A stretch of 64,000 bases of DNA from contig NZ_NOKT01000008.1 of assembly GCF_002237655.1 (NCBI RefSeq), positions 1 through 64,000 of the forward strand, given 5' to 3'. This document shows, piece by piece, positions 51,105-59,641 of this stretch (position 1 is its first letter; each line of letters starts with the position of its first letter). The notes under the pieces are model-generated. The model worked only from the letters and a program-made list of their open reading frames with translations. It did not search any database and had not been told where the DNA came from. A program made the position numbers and the translations under genes. The stretch is from Streptomyces sp. XY006 (GTDB lineage Bacteria > Actinomycetota > Actinomycetes > Streptomycetales > Streptomycetaceae).

Positions 51105-53270
51105 GTGCGGTCAGGAATGTCGGGATCCTCGTCCTCGTCGCCGTTCGACATGATCAGCAGCGCCCTGGGGAAGTACATCCCGCGCGGCGGAGCGGCAACG
51201 TCCGCCGGTTCTGCCGCCCCGCAGGGCGACCCGCCCGCCCGCTCCCTCGTGTCCGCCGACCCCGCCCCGGCCCGTCAGGAACAGATCCTCGGCGCGGTCA
51301 ACCTGGACCGCGAGCTCAGGATCATCCGCTCCAACCTCGGCGCCCCCGTCTTCGCCGGCGTGGAGGCCGCGCCCGGGAGCCCGTTCGTCGATCTGCTGCC
51401 GCCCGGGGACGTGCCCACGGTCACCCGGCGCCTGCGGCAGGTCCTGGAGACCGGTGAGCCGCACGTCGCCCGGGTCCAGCGCCTGCGCCGCGCCGACGGG
51501 TCGGAGCTGGTGGTCTCCATGAGCATCCTGGCCGCCGCGGCACCCCAGGAGGGCCTGACGGTCTCCCTGATCGCCATGGCCAAGAGGCTGCACCTGTACG
51601 CCGCCGAGACCGCGATCGGCACCTCGCTGGACATCGGCGAGACCGCGCAGTCGCTCGCCGAGTCGCTGCTGGCCTGGGGAGACGTGGCCGCCGTCGACCT
51701 CGACTTCGCCGTGTGGACGGGCGAGGCGGTCGCCAGACAGTCACAGGGACGCATCCGGCTGCGCCGGGCGGCCCTGGTCCCGGACCGGGCCTGGCCCGAC
51801 GGCTACGTGACCCCGGGCGACGACCTCCCCGGCGACGCGAGCCGCCTGCTGTCCCAGGCGATACGGCGCGACGACGCCGCGCAGGCGATCGTCATACCCG
51901 ACCGGGACGCCATCGAGCGGGTCCTCGGCGGCCCCCGGCTGGTCCGTGCCCTGGTCCCCGGCGACCAGGCGGCAGCCGTGGCGTTCATCCCGCTGGTCCT
52001 GGACGGCACCCCGCCCGTCGTCCTGGGCGTCGCGGAGGTCTGGCGCCGGGCGGACCGGCCCTTCCACGACGGCGAGCTGCTCGACCTCCAGGAACTGGTG
52101 GCCAGGACCTCCCACCACGTCGACCTCGCCCGCCAGCACCAGCGCGAACACACGCAGGTACTGGCCCTGCAGCGCCGGCTGCTGCCCCGCACCGGCGGCG
52201 ACACCATCGAGACCGCCAGCGTCTACCAGCCCGCCACCCCCGACAGCGCGGGCGTCGGCGGCGACTGGGTGAACAGTTTCCCGCTGCCGGACGGCCGTAC
52301 CGCCCTCGTGGTCGGTGACGTCGTCGGACACGGCCTGGGCGCCGCGGCGACCATGGGACAGCTGAGCATGGAGGCCCGGGCCCTGCTCTCCGCGGGGCTG
52401 GCGCCCGACGAGGTGCTGGAGCACCTGGACGAGACCGTGTCCCTGCTGGACGACGCGGATTCCGGGCTCGCGGCCGGTTACAGCGCCCTCGGCTCGACCT
52501 GCTGCGTCGCCGTGTACGACCCGGTCAGCCGGCAGGTGGCCCTGTCCAGCGCCGGTCACCTCCCGCCGATCCTGGCACCGCCCGGCGGGACCGCCGTCCC
52601 GCTGGCGGTGCGGCCCCACCCCGGCCTGGGCGCCGAGTTCGCGCTGCGGGAGCCGTTCGACGTGCACGCCTTCGCCGCTCCCCCGGGCTCCCTGCTCGCC
52701 CTCTACACCGACGGCCTGGTGGAGGATCCCGCCCTGTCGATCGACGAGGGCATCGCCAGACTGGCCGACGCCGTCTCCGCGGTGGACCCCTGGGACCCCC
52801 TGCCCCAGGCCGCCCGGCACGTCGTGTCGACGCTGGCGCCCGCGCGGCGGCGCGACGACGTGACCCTGCTGCTCGCCCGCATGATCGGCTACCGCAAGGG
52901 GGACACCGCGACCTGGCGGCTGCCCGCCCGCGACGACGCGGCCGCCCGCGCCCGCGCCCTGGTCTCCGCGCTGCTGGCACGCTGGCGCACCCGGGCCGAC
53001 ACCCGGGACCGGGTGGTGCTGGTGGTCGACGAGCTGGTCGCCAACGCGGTCCGCTTCGCCGGCGGCCCCATCACCGTACGGCTGATCAGGACCGGGCACG
53101 GGCTGCTGTGCGAGGTGGGCGACACCGGCAACGGCAGACCGCGGCTGGGCCGCAACGAACCGTTCGACGACGCCGGCCGGGGCCTGCACGTCGTCCACCG
53201 CCTGACCACCCGCTGGGGGGTGCGGTGGACGGACACCGGGAAGGTGGTCTGGGCGGCGGTGGCGAGGTGA
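51105..53270 (+). CDS. SpoIIE-type PP2C phosphatase with GAF-like sensor and C-terminal HATPase
   Basis: The 721-residue soluble protein has a PAS-like segment (about 60-160), a GAF-like region (about 165-345), a PP2C/SpoIIE phosphatase (about 365-590) and an RsbW-like ATPase (about 600-721). The phosphatase shows GGDWVNSFPLPDGRTALVVGDVVGHG and LYTDGLVED; the ATPase shows VVDELVANAVRFAGG and GRGLHVV. Phosphatase and kinase-like domains in one chain mark a switch for an anti-sigma/anti-anti-sigma pathway. The GTG at 51105 follows a GAGG site; ATG 51117 is an alternative. Confidence 0.9.
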   Translation: MRSGMSGSSSSSPFDMISSALGKYIPRGGAATSAGSAAPQGDPPARSLVSADPAPARQEQILGAVNLDRELRIIRSNLGAPVFAGVEAAPGSPFVDLLPPGDVPTVTRRLRQVLETGEPHVARVQRLRRADGSELVVSMSILAAAAPQEGLTVSLIAMAKRLHLYAAETAIGTSLDIGETAQSLAESLLAWGDVAAVDLDFAVWTGEAVARQSQGRIRLRRAALVPDRAWPDGYVTPGDDLPGDASRLLSQAIRRDDAAQAIVIPDRDAIERVLGGPRLVRALVPGDQAAAVAFIPLVLDGTPPVVLGVAEVWRRADRPFHDGELLDLQELVARTSHHVDLARQHQREHTQVLALQRRLLPRTGGDTIETASVYQPATPDSAGVGGDWVNSFPLPDGRTALVVGDVVGHGLGAAATMGQLSMEARALLSAGLAPDEVLEHLDETVSLLDDADSGLAAGYSALGSTCCVAVYDPVSRQVALSSAGHLPPILAPPGGTAVPLAVRPHPGLGAEFALREPFDVHAFAAPPGSLLALYTDGLVEDPALSIDEGIARLADAVSAVDPWDPLPQAARHVVSTLAPARRRDDVTLLLARMIGYRKGDTATWRLPARDDAAARARALVSALLARWRTRADTRDRVVLVVDELVANAVRFAGGPITVRLIRTGHGLLCEVGDTGNGRPRLGRNEPFDDAGRGLHVVHRLTTRWGVRWTDTGKVVWAAVAR

Positions 53271-53280
53271 CAGTGGTCCG

Positions 53281-53308
53281 GGCGGCGGTGCTAGGTGACA
53301 CCGCCGCC
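53281..53308. terminator. Bidirectional terminator between phosphatase and polyketide synthase genes
   Basis: GGCGGCGGTG and its exact complement make a 10-bp stem around an 8-base loop, between convergent genes. Confidence 0.75.
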
Positions 53309-53337
53309 GTCCGGGCCCGCTGACGGTGGCGGTCGGT

Positions 53338-54531
53338 CTACAGCCACTCGCCTTCCAGTGCCGTGGCCGTCAGGCCCGGGGCCGCCGCGTACAGCACGGC
53401 CCGGCTGCCCGGTGCCTGCCCGGCGTCGTGGGCCCTGCGCATGATGTCGAACACGGCGGCGCCCCCGCGGTTGCCGCTGGTGTAGCTCTCCCGGCTGTGG
53501 TCCAGCAGCCCCGAGGGCCACCCGTCGGGCATGGTCTGCTCCATGTACTCCAGCACCCGCGTGCCGCCGGGGTGCGCGAGCAGGACGTCGGGGTGCCAGG
53601 AGTCCGGGTCGTCCTGGTAGCGCGAGCGCAGCCACTCCCACATGGCGGTCACCGTCTCCTGCACGGCACGCGGCCCGCGCCGGTCCATCACGAAGTGCGT
53701 GCCGTCCGCCCGCGTCTCCAGCCGGTGCAGGTCCTGGGTGCCGGGCAGGGTGTGGTTCCACGCGGCGTCCAGCCGCAGCACCGACTCGGGCCTCGGGCGG
53801 CCCGTGACGACCGCGGCGACGGCGGTGTCGGCGAACAGCAGCCGGACGATCAGGGACTCCAGGGTGTCGTCCCCGGGCTGGTACGTCGTGCTCAGCGCCT
53901 CCGAGATCACGACCAGGACCACCCGGTCGGGGTCGGCGGCCACGAGGTCCGCCGCCAGCGCCAGGGAACGGGTGCCGGCGATGCAGGCCCACTGCGTGGC
54001 CGGCAGCAGCATGACGTCGCTGCGCAGCGGGAGCTTGTCGGCCAGGGCCACGTCCAGCCCGGGCAGGGCCGGGGTGGTGGAGTTGCTGGTGATCAGGCAG
54101 TCGACGTCCGCCGGGTCCAGCCCGGCGATCTGCAGGGCCCCGCGCGCGGCGCGCTCCCCGTAGGACTGCACGGCGGCCCAGGCCGGGGCGGTGCGCTCCT
54201 GGACGGTCTGCGGGGCGGGTATCGACTCCAGGGCGGCGATCACGCGGTCCACGTCCCGCTCGGCGAACCCGTCCCGGGCCAGCGCCTCCCGGGCGGGTCC
54301 GGTGCCGGCGGGCCACCGCCCGCGGCCGTCCCCGGGCGCGACGGCGCTCTCCAGCGGCAGCATCCACCCGCGGGCCTCGATGCCCGTACTGGCGGCGATG
54401 CCGTCGATCCGCGGCGCCCAGGCCGCGTGCGGGTGCCGATCGCGTACTTCCTCCACGATCTGGCTGGTCTTCACGGTGTGTTCGCCGTGGATCACGGCAG
54501 GGGGGCACAGGTAAGCGGCCACAGTCGGCAC
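53338..54531 (-). CDS. Type III polyketide synthase (chalcone/stilbene synthase-like)
   Basis: A 397-residue thiolase-fold enzyme with the type III PKS triad: Cys183 (ATQWACIAG), His320 (LLAHPGG) and Asn354 (YTSGNRGGAAVFDIM). It also has SNSTTPALPGLD and RLETRADGTHFVMDRR. It would condense malonyl-CoA units on a CoA starter to an alkylpyrone, resorcinol or naphthalene product; the starter cannot be read. The catalytic Cys context (WACIAG) differs from the LGCAAG of RppA-type tetrahydroxynaphthalene synthases, so the product is probably different. It stands without tailoring genes next to it. ATG 54531 opens the frame. Confidence 0.88.
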   Translation of the reverse strand: MPTVAAYLCPPAVIHGEHTVKTSQIVEEVRDRHPHAAWAPRIDGIAASTGIEARGWMLPLESAVAPGDGRGRWPAGTGPAREALARDGFAERDVDRVIAALESIPAPQTVQERTAPAWAAVQSYGERAARGALQIAGLDPADVDCLITSNSTTPALPGLDVALADKLPLRSDVMLLPATQWACIAGTRSLALAADLVAADPDRVVLVVISEALSTTYQPGDDTLESLIVRLLFADTAVAAVVTGRPRPESVLRLDAAWNHTLPGTQDLHRLETRADGTHFVMDRRGPRAVQETVTAMWEWLRSRYQDDPDSWHPDVLLAHPGGTRVLEYMEQTMPDGWPSGLLDHSRESYTSGNRGGAAVFDIMRRAHDAGQAPGSRAVLYAAAPGLTATALEGEWL

Positions 54532-54846
54532 CTTTCCGAGGGGTGGGAGGGGAGAGCGTCACGAGCGCTGTGGCGCGGGTCACTTCACCACTGCGCGTAC
54601 CAAGTCGGCGTCGCCGTAGTCCACTTCCGGCGCGCCGTCGTCCGAGACGAGCATGGCCGCTAAAAGGACATTTCCGCTGTGAGCTGGGCAACTTGGGAGG
54701 AAGTTCGGTACGTGAGTCGGCACACAGGGAGGGCGGGGCGGCGCCTCAGGGGTCGCCGGAGTCCTACTCGACAACTACCGTTGCACCAGGTCCGGTTGAC
54801 CACCCGGGACGCTGCTCCCTCGACAGTCACGGAAGCGGGGGCGACG
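54532..54846. other. Intergenic region with a possible 24-residue leader peptide
   Basis: The 315-base gap between divergent genes is more AT-rich than its surroundings. On the minus strand an ATG at 54654 opens a 24-codon frame (begins MLVSDDGAPE, ends RAVVK, stop at 54580) with Streptomyces-like third-position GC, ending 49 bases before the polyketide synthase start. Its ribosome site is poor. No other gene is supported. Confidence 0.3.
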
Positions 54847-55155
54847 GTGATCGATCGCCGGTGCGGGACGCTCGACCACGTCTACCTGAGCCATCTGGCC
54901 GACCGCGGGAGATCAGGTCTGCGCGTGGGCTGGGCGGAGGTGTTCCGCGACGCGTGGTTCGGGATCCTCGTCTGGCTGGGAGCCTGTGCCGTCGTTTTCT
55001 TCGCCGCGGGACCGGTGTGGGCGGCTGTTCCCCTCGGCCTCTGGCTCAGCTGCGTCCTCATCGTGACCATGACACGCCTGCTGGTGCGGCACACCCTGCG
55101 GTGCTCTCTGATGTACGGGGTCCACTGGCCCCTTCAGCTGGGTGAGCTGATCTGA
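54847..55155 (+). CDS. Small two-helix membrane protein
   Basis: A 102-residue hypothetical protein. It has a polar N-terminus (RCGTLDHVYLSHLADRG), two adjacent hydrophobic helices (about 36-54 and 57-77), and a basic C-terminal segment. No family is recognised. GTG 54847 is preceded by a weak GCGGGGGCG; the frame stays open to 54679 but upstream codons look random. It is convergent with the MerR gene. Confidence 0.55.
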   Translation: MIDRRCGTLDHVYLSHLADRGRSGLRVGWAEVFRDAWFGILVWLGACAVVFFAAGPVWAAVPLGLWLSCVLIVTMTRLLVRHTLRCSLMYGVHWPLQLGELI

Positions 55156-55172
55156 GGGGCCAGCCCTGAGGG

Positions 55173-55523
55173 TCAGCCCGAGGCGGGATCCGAATCCCCG
55201 GACGCCTCGCCCGCGGCACGGCGGTACTCCGCGTTGATCCGCTGGGCCTCCTCCAGCTGGTCCTCGAGGATGATGATGCGGCACGCGGCCTCGATCGGAG
55301 TGCCCTTGTCCACGAGCTCACGGGCGCGCGCGGCGATCCGCAGCTGATAGCGGGAGTACCGGCGGTGCCCGCCTTCCGAGCGCAGCGGAGTGATCAGCCG
55401 AGCCTCCCCGATGGCGCGGAGGAAGGCCGGCGTGGTGCCGAGCATCTCGGCGGCGCGCCCCATGGTGTACGCGGGGTAGTCGTCGTCGTCCAGACGATCG
55501 CCGAGCGGAGAATCTGCTGCCAT
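55173..55523 (-). CDS. MerR-family transcriptional regulator
   Basis: The 116-residue protein carries a MerR winged helix: YTMGRAAEMLGTTPAFLRAIGEARLI, then LRSEGGHRRYSRYQLRIAARARELVDKG. A short coiled-coil helix (about 85-105) ends it, with no effector domain. It resembles the small Streptomyces MerR regulators of the stress-response group. ATG 55523 follows GAGGTGAC. The gene lies 150 bases downstream of the CBS gene's terminator and is separately transcribed. Confidence 0.88.
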   Translation of the reverse strand: MAADSPLGDRLDDDDYPAYTMGRAAEMLGTTPAFLRAIGEARLITPLRSEGGHRRYSRYQLRIAARARELVDKGTPIEAACRIIILEDQLEEAQRINAEYRRAAGEASGDSDPASG

Positions 55524-55673
55524 GTCACCTCGTTGTCGCACCGCGCCGAGGGGCCCTGGTGCCCAACGGAGCCAGGGCCCCCGAGGAAATGAAACACCAT
55601 CCTCCGGCCCTCGTGCCCGGCCGACCTCCTGTTTCCGCTGCCCGGCCCGGTCGGGCCAGGGTGCGGGAACAGC

Positions 55674-55713
55674 GGTGAGGGCCCTGCCGACGCGCGTCGG
55701 CAGGGCCCTCACC
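55674..55713. terminator. 40-bp perfect palindrome terminator
   Basis: The 40 bases are exactly self-complementary, with arms of 20 bases starting GGTGAGGGCC and no unpaired loop. It sits 18 bases past the 3' end of the CBS gene (minus strand) and isolates it from the MerR gene. Confidence 0.82.
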
Positions 55714-55731
55714 GGGCCTGGATGACCGGGG

Positions 55732-56010
55732 CTAGACGGGAGCTCCGGTGAGGACGTCCCGCAGTCGGATCCGGTCCGTGTAGGCCGGACCGCCGGCGAC
55801 CCCGGCGAGCCGGGCCAGGGTGACCAGACCCGTGCTCTGGTCGTCCCCGTCGCACAGGACGAGGTGATCGACGCGAGCGCCGGCCATGAGGGACAGGGCC
55901 ACCTCGACGGTCATGTCGTCCGGTACGCGAGGCCCGAACGCGCCTGCGATGTCGATCACGGTCGTGGGGAAGAAGTCCACCGCATGGTGCGCGGTCTCGG
56001 TCGGCGTCAC
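55732..56010 (-). CDS. CBS-domain-like small protein
   Basis: A 92-residue protein with features of a single CBS repeat pair: VPDDMTVEVALSLMAGARVDHLVLCDGDDQSTGLVTLARL, broken here for description only (about 30-70), and a final IRLRDVL. CBS modules bind adenine nucleotides and act as dimers. A short N-terminal leader mentions AHHAVDFFPTTVID. It is on the same strand as the helicase gene 123 bases upstream and may be its downstream partner in cold or stress response. Confidence 0.72.
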   Translation of the reverse strand: MTPTETAHHAVDFFPTTVIDIAGAFGPRVPDDMTVEVALSLMAGARVDHLVLCDGDDQSTGLVTLARLAGVAGGPAYTDRIRLRDVLTGAPV

Positions 56011-56133
56011 AGGTGTCTCCTACGGGTCGGGGTCGGCTCGTCATCACGGCGGTGCTGCGCGGCAGGAGGCCGGCACACGGTCGGGGTGGCTGCTACGGCG
56101 GCAAGAAGCACGTCGGGCCCACGCCCACGGCGG

Positions 56134-57672
56134 CTACGCGGCCGAACCGAAGCCGGGCCGCTGCTGGGCCCCGCGGCGCGCCCCTTGACCGGCGGGCCTG
56201 CCCTGGCCGCTGCGGCGCCCGCGACGGGCCCGGGACGGCGAGGACGCCCCACCCGGACGCTCCGCACGCGGCGCGGTGATGACGACCGGGATACCGGAAG
56301 GTGCCTGGGCGCCGGTGATGCGGCTCAACTCCGCCTCGCCCGACCGCACCTGGGCGACCTGCGGGGTGATGCCCGCCGAGGCCATCAGCCGGGTCATGCC
56401 GCGCCGCTGATCGGGCGTCACGAGGGTGACGACACTGCCCGACTCCCCGGCCCGGGCCGTACGGCCCCCGCGGTGCAGGTAATCCTTGTGGTCGCTGGGC
56501 GGATCCACGTTGACGACCAGGTCGAGATGGTCGACGTGGATGCCGCGCGCGGCGACGTTGGTCGCCACCAGCACCGTCACGTGACCGCTCTTGAACTGCG
56601 CCAGCGTCCGCGTGCGCTGCGGCTGGGACTTCCCACCGTGCAGGCCCGCGGCCCGGACCCCGCTGTTCAGCAGGTGCTCGGTGAGCCGGTCCACCGCGTG
56701 CTTGGTGTCGAGGAACATGATCACCCGACCGTCCCGCGCCGCGATCTCGGTGGTCGTCCGGTGCTTGTCCGCGCCGTGTACGTGCAGGATGTGGTGCTCC
56801 ATCGTGGTGACCGCGCCGGCCGACGGGTCGACCGAGTGGACCACCGGGTCCGACAGATAGCGGCGGACCAGCAGATCCACGTTGCGGTCCAGGGTGGCCG
56901 AGAAGAGCATCCGCTGCCCGTCGGGACGCACCTGGTCCAGCAGGGCGGTGACCTGCGGCATGAAGCCCATGTCGGCCATCTGGTCGGCCTCGTCGAGAAC
57001 GGTGACGGCGACATCGCCCAGCCGGCAGTCGCCCCGGTCGATGAGGTCCTTGAGCCGCCCGGGCGTCGCGACGACCACCTCGGCACCGGCGCGCAGCGCA
57101 CCGGCCTGCCGGCCGAGGGACATCCCCCCGACGACGGTGGCCAGCCGCAGACTCACGGACCGGGCGTACGGCGTGAGCGCGTCGGTGACCTGCTGGGCGA
57201 GCTCGCGGGTGGGTACGAGGACGAGCGCGAGCGGCTGCCGCGGCTCGGCACGCCGCCCCGCGGTCCGGGCCAGCAGGGCCAGGCCGAAGGCGAGGGTCTT
57301 GCCCGACCCGGTGCGGCCACGGCCGAGCACGTCACGGCCGGCCAGCGAGTTCGGCAGCGTCGCCCCCTGGATCGGGAACGGCACGGTCACACCCTCGTGC
57401 CCGAGCGTGGCCAGCAGCCGGTCGGGCATGTCCAGCTCGGCGAACGACTCCACGGCGGGCAGCCCGGGCGTGATGGTCTCCGGGGCCGCGAACTCCCCCT
57501 GCACGGCCCGTCCAGCCGACGACCGCCCGCCATGACGCTGGGGGCGGCGCGAACCGCCACCGAAACGGTCGGCACCGCCGGAGCGGTCATAGCTCTGGAA
57601 AGAGCCGGACGTGCGGGAAGTACGGGACGTACGGGCTGTGCGGGAATTCTGAGATGTGCGGGCACGCTTCAT
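56134..57672 (-). CDS. DEAD-box RNA helicase
   Basis: The 512-residue protein has a Ser/Arg/Gly-rich disordered N-terminus and the helicase core: Q-motif PFPIQGATLP, motif I GRTGSGKT (119-126), PTRELAQQ, TPGR, DEAD (VLDEADQMADMGF), SAT, ATNVAARGIHV and HRGGRTARAG. A basic Gly/Arg-rich C-terminus binds RNA. It unwinds structured RNA, typically at low temperature. ATG 57672 follows GGAAGG. It lies downstream of the cold-shock gene on the same strand, separated by a terminator, a recurrent Streptomyces arrangement. Confidence 0.94.
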   Translation of the reverse strand: MKRARTSQNSRTARTSRTSRTSGSFQSYDRSGGADRFGGGSRRPQRHGGRSSAGRAVQGEFAAPETITPGLPAVESFAELDMPDRLLATLGHEGVTVPFPIQGATLPNSLAGRDVLGRGRTGSGKTLAFGLALLARTAGRRAEPRQPLALVLVPTRELAQQVTDALTPYARSVSLRLATVVGGMSLGRQAGALRAGAEVVVATPGRLKDLIDRGDCRLGDVAVTVLDEADQMADMGFMPQVTALLDQVRPDGQRMLFSATLDRNVDLLVRRYLSDPVVHSVDPSAGAVTTMEHHILHVHGADKHRTTTEIAARDGRVIMFLDTKHAVDRLTEHLLNSGVRAAGLHGGKSQPQRTRTLAQFKSGHVTVLVATNVAARGIHVDHLDLVVNVDPPSDHKDYLHRGGRTARAGESGSVVTLVTPDQRRGMTRLMASAGITPQVAQVRSGEAELSRITGAQAPSGIPVVITAPRAERPGGASSPSRARRGRRSGQGRPAGQGARRGAQQRPGFGSAA

Positions 57673-57859
57673 GCGGGCGGAACCTTCCTTGGTGGGCACG
57701 TGGCAAGGAATTCCCGCAGCAGATGAGCGGCGCAGAGAATCACGAGACGAGCCGAATGTGATGAGGGCGGGCCGGAGCGACGGAGAAGTGCCACCGTCGA
57801 CGACAGGACGGAATACCCCGCCCCTGAATGTCCTCCCGCTCCCCGAAAAGAAGCGAGCC

Positions 57860-57889
57860 GGGGCCCGCACCCCATCAGGTGCGGGCCCC
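57860..57889 (-). terminator. Terminator of the cold-shock gene
   Basis: GGGGCCCGCACC and its exact complement form a 12-bp stem with a 6-base loop, 30 bases past the cold-shock gene stop on the minus strand. Confidence 0.85.
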
Positions 57890-57918
57890 AGCTACGAAGT
57901 ATGCGTCGAGCGCCGGTG

Positions 57919-58122
57919 TCAGGCGGGAACGATGTTCTCGGCCGTCGGGCCCTTCTGGCCCTGGGCGATGTCGAAGGACACCTTCTGGCCTTCCAGCAGC
58001 TCGCGGAAGCCCTGGGTGGCGATGTTCGAGTAGTGGGCGAAGACGTCGGCGCCGCCGCCGTCCTGCTCGATGAAGCCGAAGCCCTTTTCCGCGTTGAACC
58101 ACTTCACGGTGCCAGTAGCCAT
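57919..58122 (-). CDS. Cold shock protein (CspA family)
   Basis: A 67-residue OB-fold protein, [21 protein letters not shown], with RNP1 KGFGFI (13-18) and RNP2 VFAHYS. It binds single-stranded nucleic acid and acts as an RNA chaperone. ATG 58122 follows GGAGAAATGAC. The upstream 110 bases are AT-rich and probably form a structured 5' UTR typical of cold-shock mRNAs. Confidence 0.97.
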   Translation of the reverse strand: MATGTVKWFNAEKGFGFIEQDGGGADVFAHYSNIATQGFRELLEGQKVSFDIAQGQKGPTAENIVPA

Positions 58123-58560
58123 GTCATTTCTCCTTCGGAGGCGGTGTCGGGAAAACGCACTGCGCGCATTCCGTGTCGCCGTGATGATTACCCCGTAGGA
58201 AAAAACCTTCTGGCAACCACACCTGCAACTGACAACGACACTAGCACGCAACGATCGACCACTGGCACTCGTAATTCCCATTCAGACACCCAAACGAGGA
58301 ATAATCCCAGCGCCCACCCCCAATACCTCACGTCACGCCTACAGATATTGCTCCCCGGCGAAGCACCCTTCCCTATCGCCCACGGCAACGCGCAGCCCTG
58401 TGACCTCCCTCAACGCCGCACCCACCACTGCAGCCACCCCCGGACACCCCCCAAGCAACGACCGACCCGGCAGCCGGACATGGAGAGGAGGGTCACATGC
58501 CGCCTCGGGGCGTGGCGGCTTCGACGCAACGCACTCCGCGCAGGCACATATGGACCGGCC
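58123..58560. other. AT-rich non-coding region upstream of the cold-shock gene
   Basis: The 438 bases hold no supported gene. The part next to the cold-shock gene (to about 58250) includes a run of seven A residues and, on the minus strand, TAGTGT as a possible -10. The remainder is markedly more AT-rich than the chromosome average and continues into the Trypco1-type gene, suggesting the edge of a transferred segment. Confidence 0.55.
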
Positions 58561-59049
58561 ATGACCGAGTCGCCCGGAGCCGCAGCCCTTGCCGACCGTT
58601 GGCTGGCGGATCGACCGCCCGTCGCATGCACAGACTGCCCCGGGACGCCCCACCCACGGGCAGCGCGCGTCTGGGATACGACCAACGCACGTTTGGTCTG
58701 CAAAATGGTTCATGAGGATCCTGTTCTTTCGTTGGCCTTCCGTCCAGACGGCACCTACGAGGTCAACGACCGGTCGGCTGGGGTGGTGACGCGTGGAATT
58801 TCTGCGTCTCAGGTCTCCGAACGTGCTCAACACACATTCGAAGACGCCATATACCGCGTGCAACCCGCCATGCATGCGGTAGTGTCCCATATTCAATCTG
58901 CAGCGCAGTCTCCCAACGAGATCCAAGTCGAGTTCGGCCTCAACCTGCACGCCGAAGCAGGCGCCTTTATCGCTGCAGCGGGCGCCAGCGCCAATTTCAC
59001 TGTCACTCTCACCTGGCACCGTGACGATCCGAGGCCCAGAAGTTCTTGA
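58561..59049 (+). CDS. Trypco1 (CU044_2847-like) domain protein
   Basis: The 162-residue protein ends with IQVEFGLNLHAEAGAFIAAAGASANFTVTLTW, the signature of the trypsin-co-occurring domain 1, preceded by the usual helix (ERAQHTFEDAIYRVQPAMHAVV). Such domains occur with proteases and NTPases in predicted conflict systems. The first 60 residues (including two Cys in CTDCPG) are not part of the usual domain and may be a partial gene fusion. Base composition is lower in GC than neighbours. ATG 58561 has no clear ribosome site. No protease gene is adjacent. Confidence 0.72.
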   Translation: MTESPGAAALADRWLADRPPVACTDCPGTPHPRAARVWDTTNARLVCKMVHEDPVLSLAFRPDGTYEVNDRSAGVVTRGISASQVSERAQHTFEDAIYRVQPAMHAVVSHIQSAAQSPNEIQVEFGLNLHAEAGAFIAAAGASANFTVTLTWHRDDPRPRSS

Positions 59050-59329
59050 AGAGTGGGAAGCGGGCAGTTCTGCCTCGCGTTGGCCGCCGGAACCTGCACG
59101 GACTGTACTAGCTCCTACGCGGTGCGGTAGTTGGCGTCAAGGGTGCATGGTCGAACCGGGTCATACACCTCTGCCATCCACACTCCGCCGACTTGAGCTG
59201 GTACATCGACAGCACATGACCAGCCACTCGTAGCCCGGATTCGTAAGAGTGAGGGAGAGGCTCCTGCCTAGGAGATGTGGATTACTCGTGGACTGACTGG
59301 CACGCGTGTGGCCCGACCTCGAACAAGAC
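59050..59329. other. Non-coding remnant between the Trypco1-type gene and tRNA-Arg
   Basis: No gene is supported here. The composition is mixed and codon bias is absent in all frames. Because tRNA 3' ends are integration hot spots and this side faces the tRNA 3' end, the stretch may be a remnant of an integrated element, but I found no attL/attR duplication inside the window. Confidence 0.4.
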
Positions 59330-59373
59330 GAAGGGCCAGCCGCCGGGAGGAAACCCCTTTGAGCTGGCCCTTC
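59330..59373 (-). terminator. Terminator of tRNA-Arg
   Basis: GAAGGGCCAGC (59330-59340) and its exact complement (59363-59373) form an 11-bp stem around a 22-base loop, immediately beyond the tRNA 3' end on the minus strand. Confidence 0.8.
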
Positions 59374-59379
59374 TGGCTG

Positions 59380-59452
59380 TGCCCCCGGCAGGATTCGAAC
59401 CTGCGACACCCGCTTTAGGAGAGCGGTGCTCTATCCCCTGAGCTACGAAGGC
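59380..59452 (-). tRNA. tRNA-Arg (anticodon CCU)
   Basis: The 73-base gene folds as a cloverleaf. The acceptor stem GCCTTCG/CGGGGGC has two G-U pairs. The D arm is GCTC/GAGC. The anticodon arm is CCGCT-CTCCTAA-AGCGG with anticodon CCT, and the T arm is GCAGG-TTCGAAT-CCTGC with discriminator A. CCA is not encoded. It reads the rare AGG arginine codon. Confidence 0.97.
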
Positions 59453-59641
59453 ACGGCGGTCTGAACCGCCGCCGACAGTGTAGCGGGTCGGGTGGATCGA
59501 CGCCGATGCCTTGACCGCAGGACCTCACGGGCCCACAGCAGGCCAAGGCACACCGGGCGCCCGTCGCTCCCGCCTGACCGCTCCGCCTGTGCGAACGCTG
59601 CCGTGGAGCGTCCCGTGCGGGTGGCGGCGAGGGCAGTGCTG

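Noticed and set aside
59161..59409. Protein-coding frame across the tRNA (SQVRILPGAQ-type)
   Set aside because: This is the well-known spurious translation of tRNA sequence; the tRNA cloverleaf is complete.
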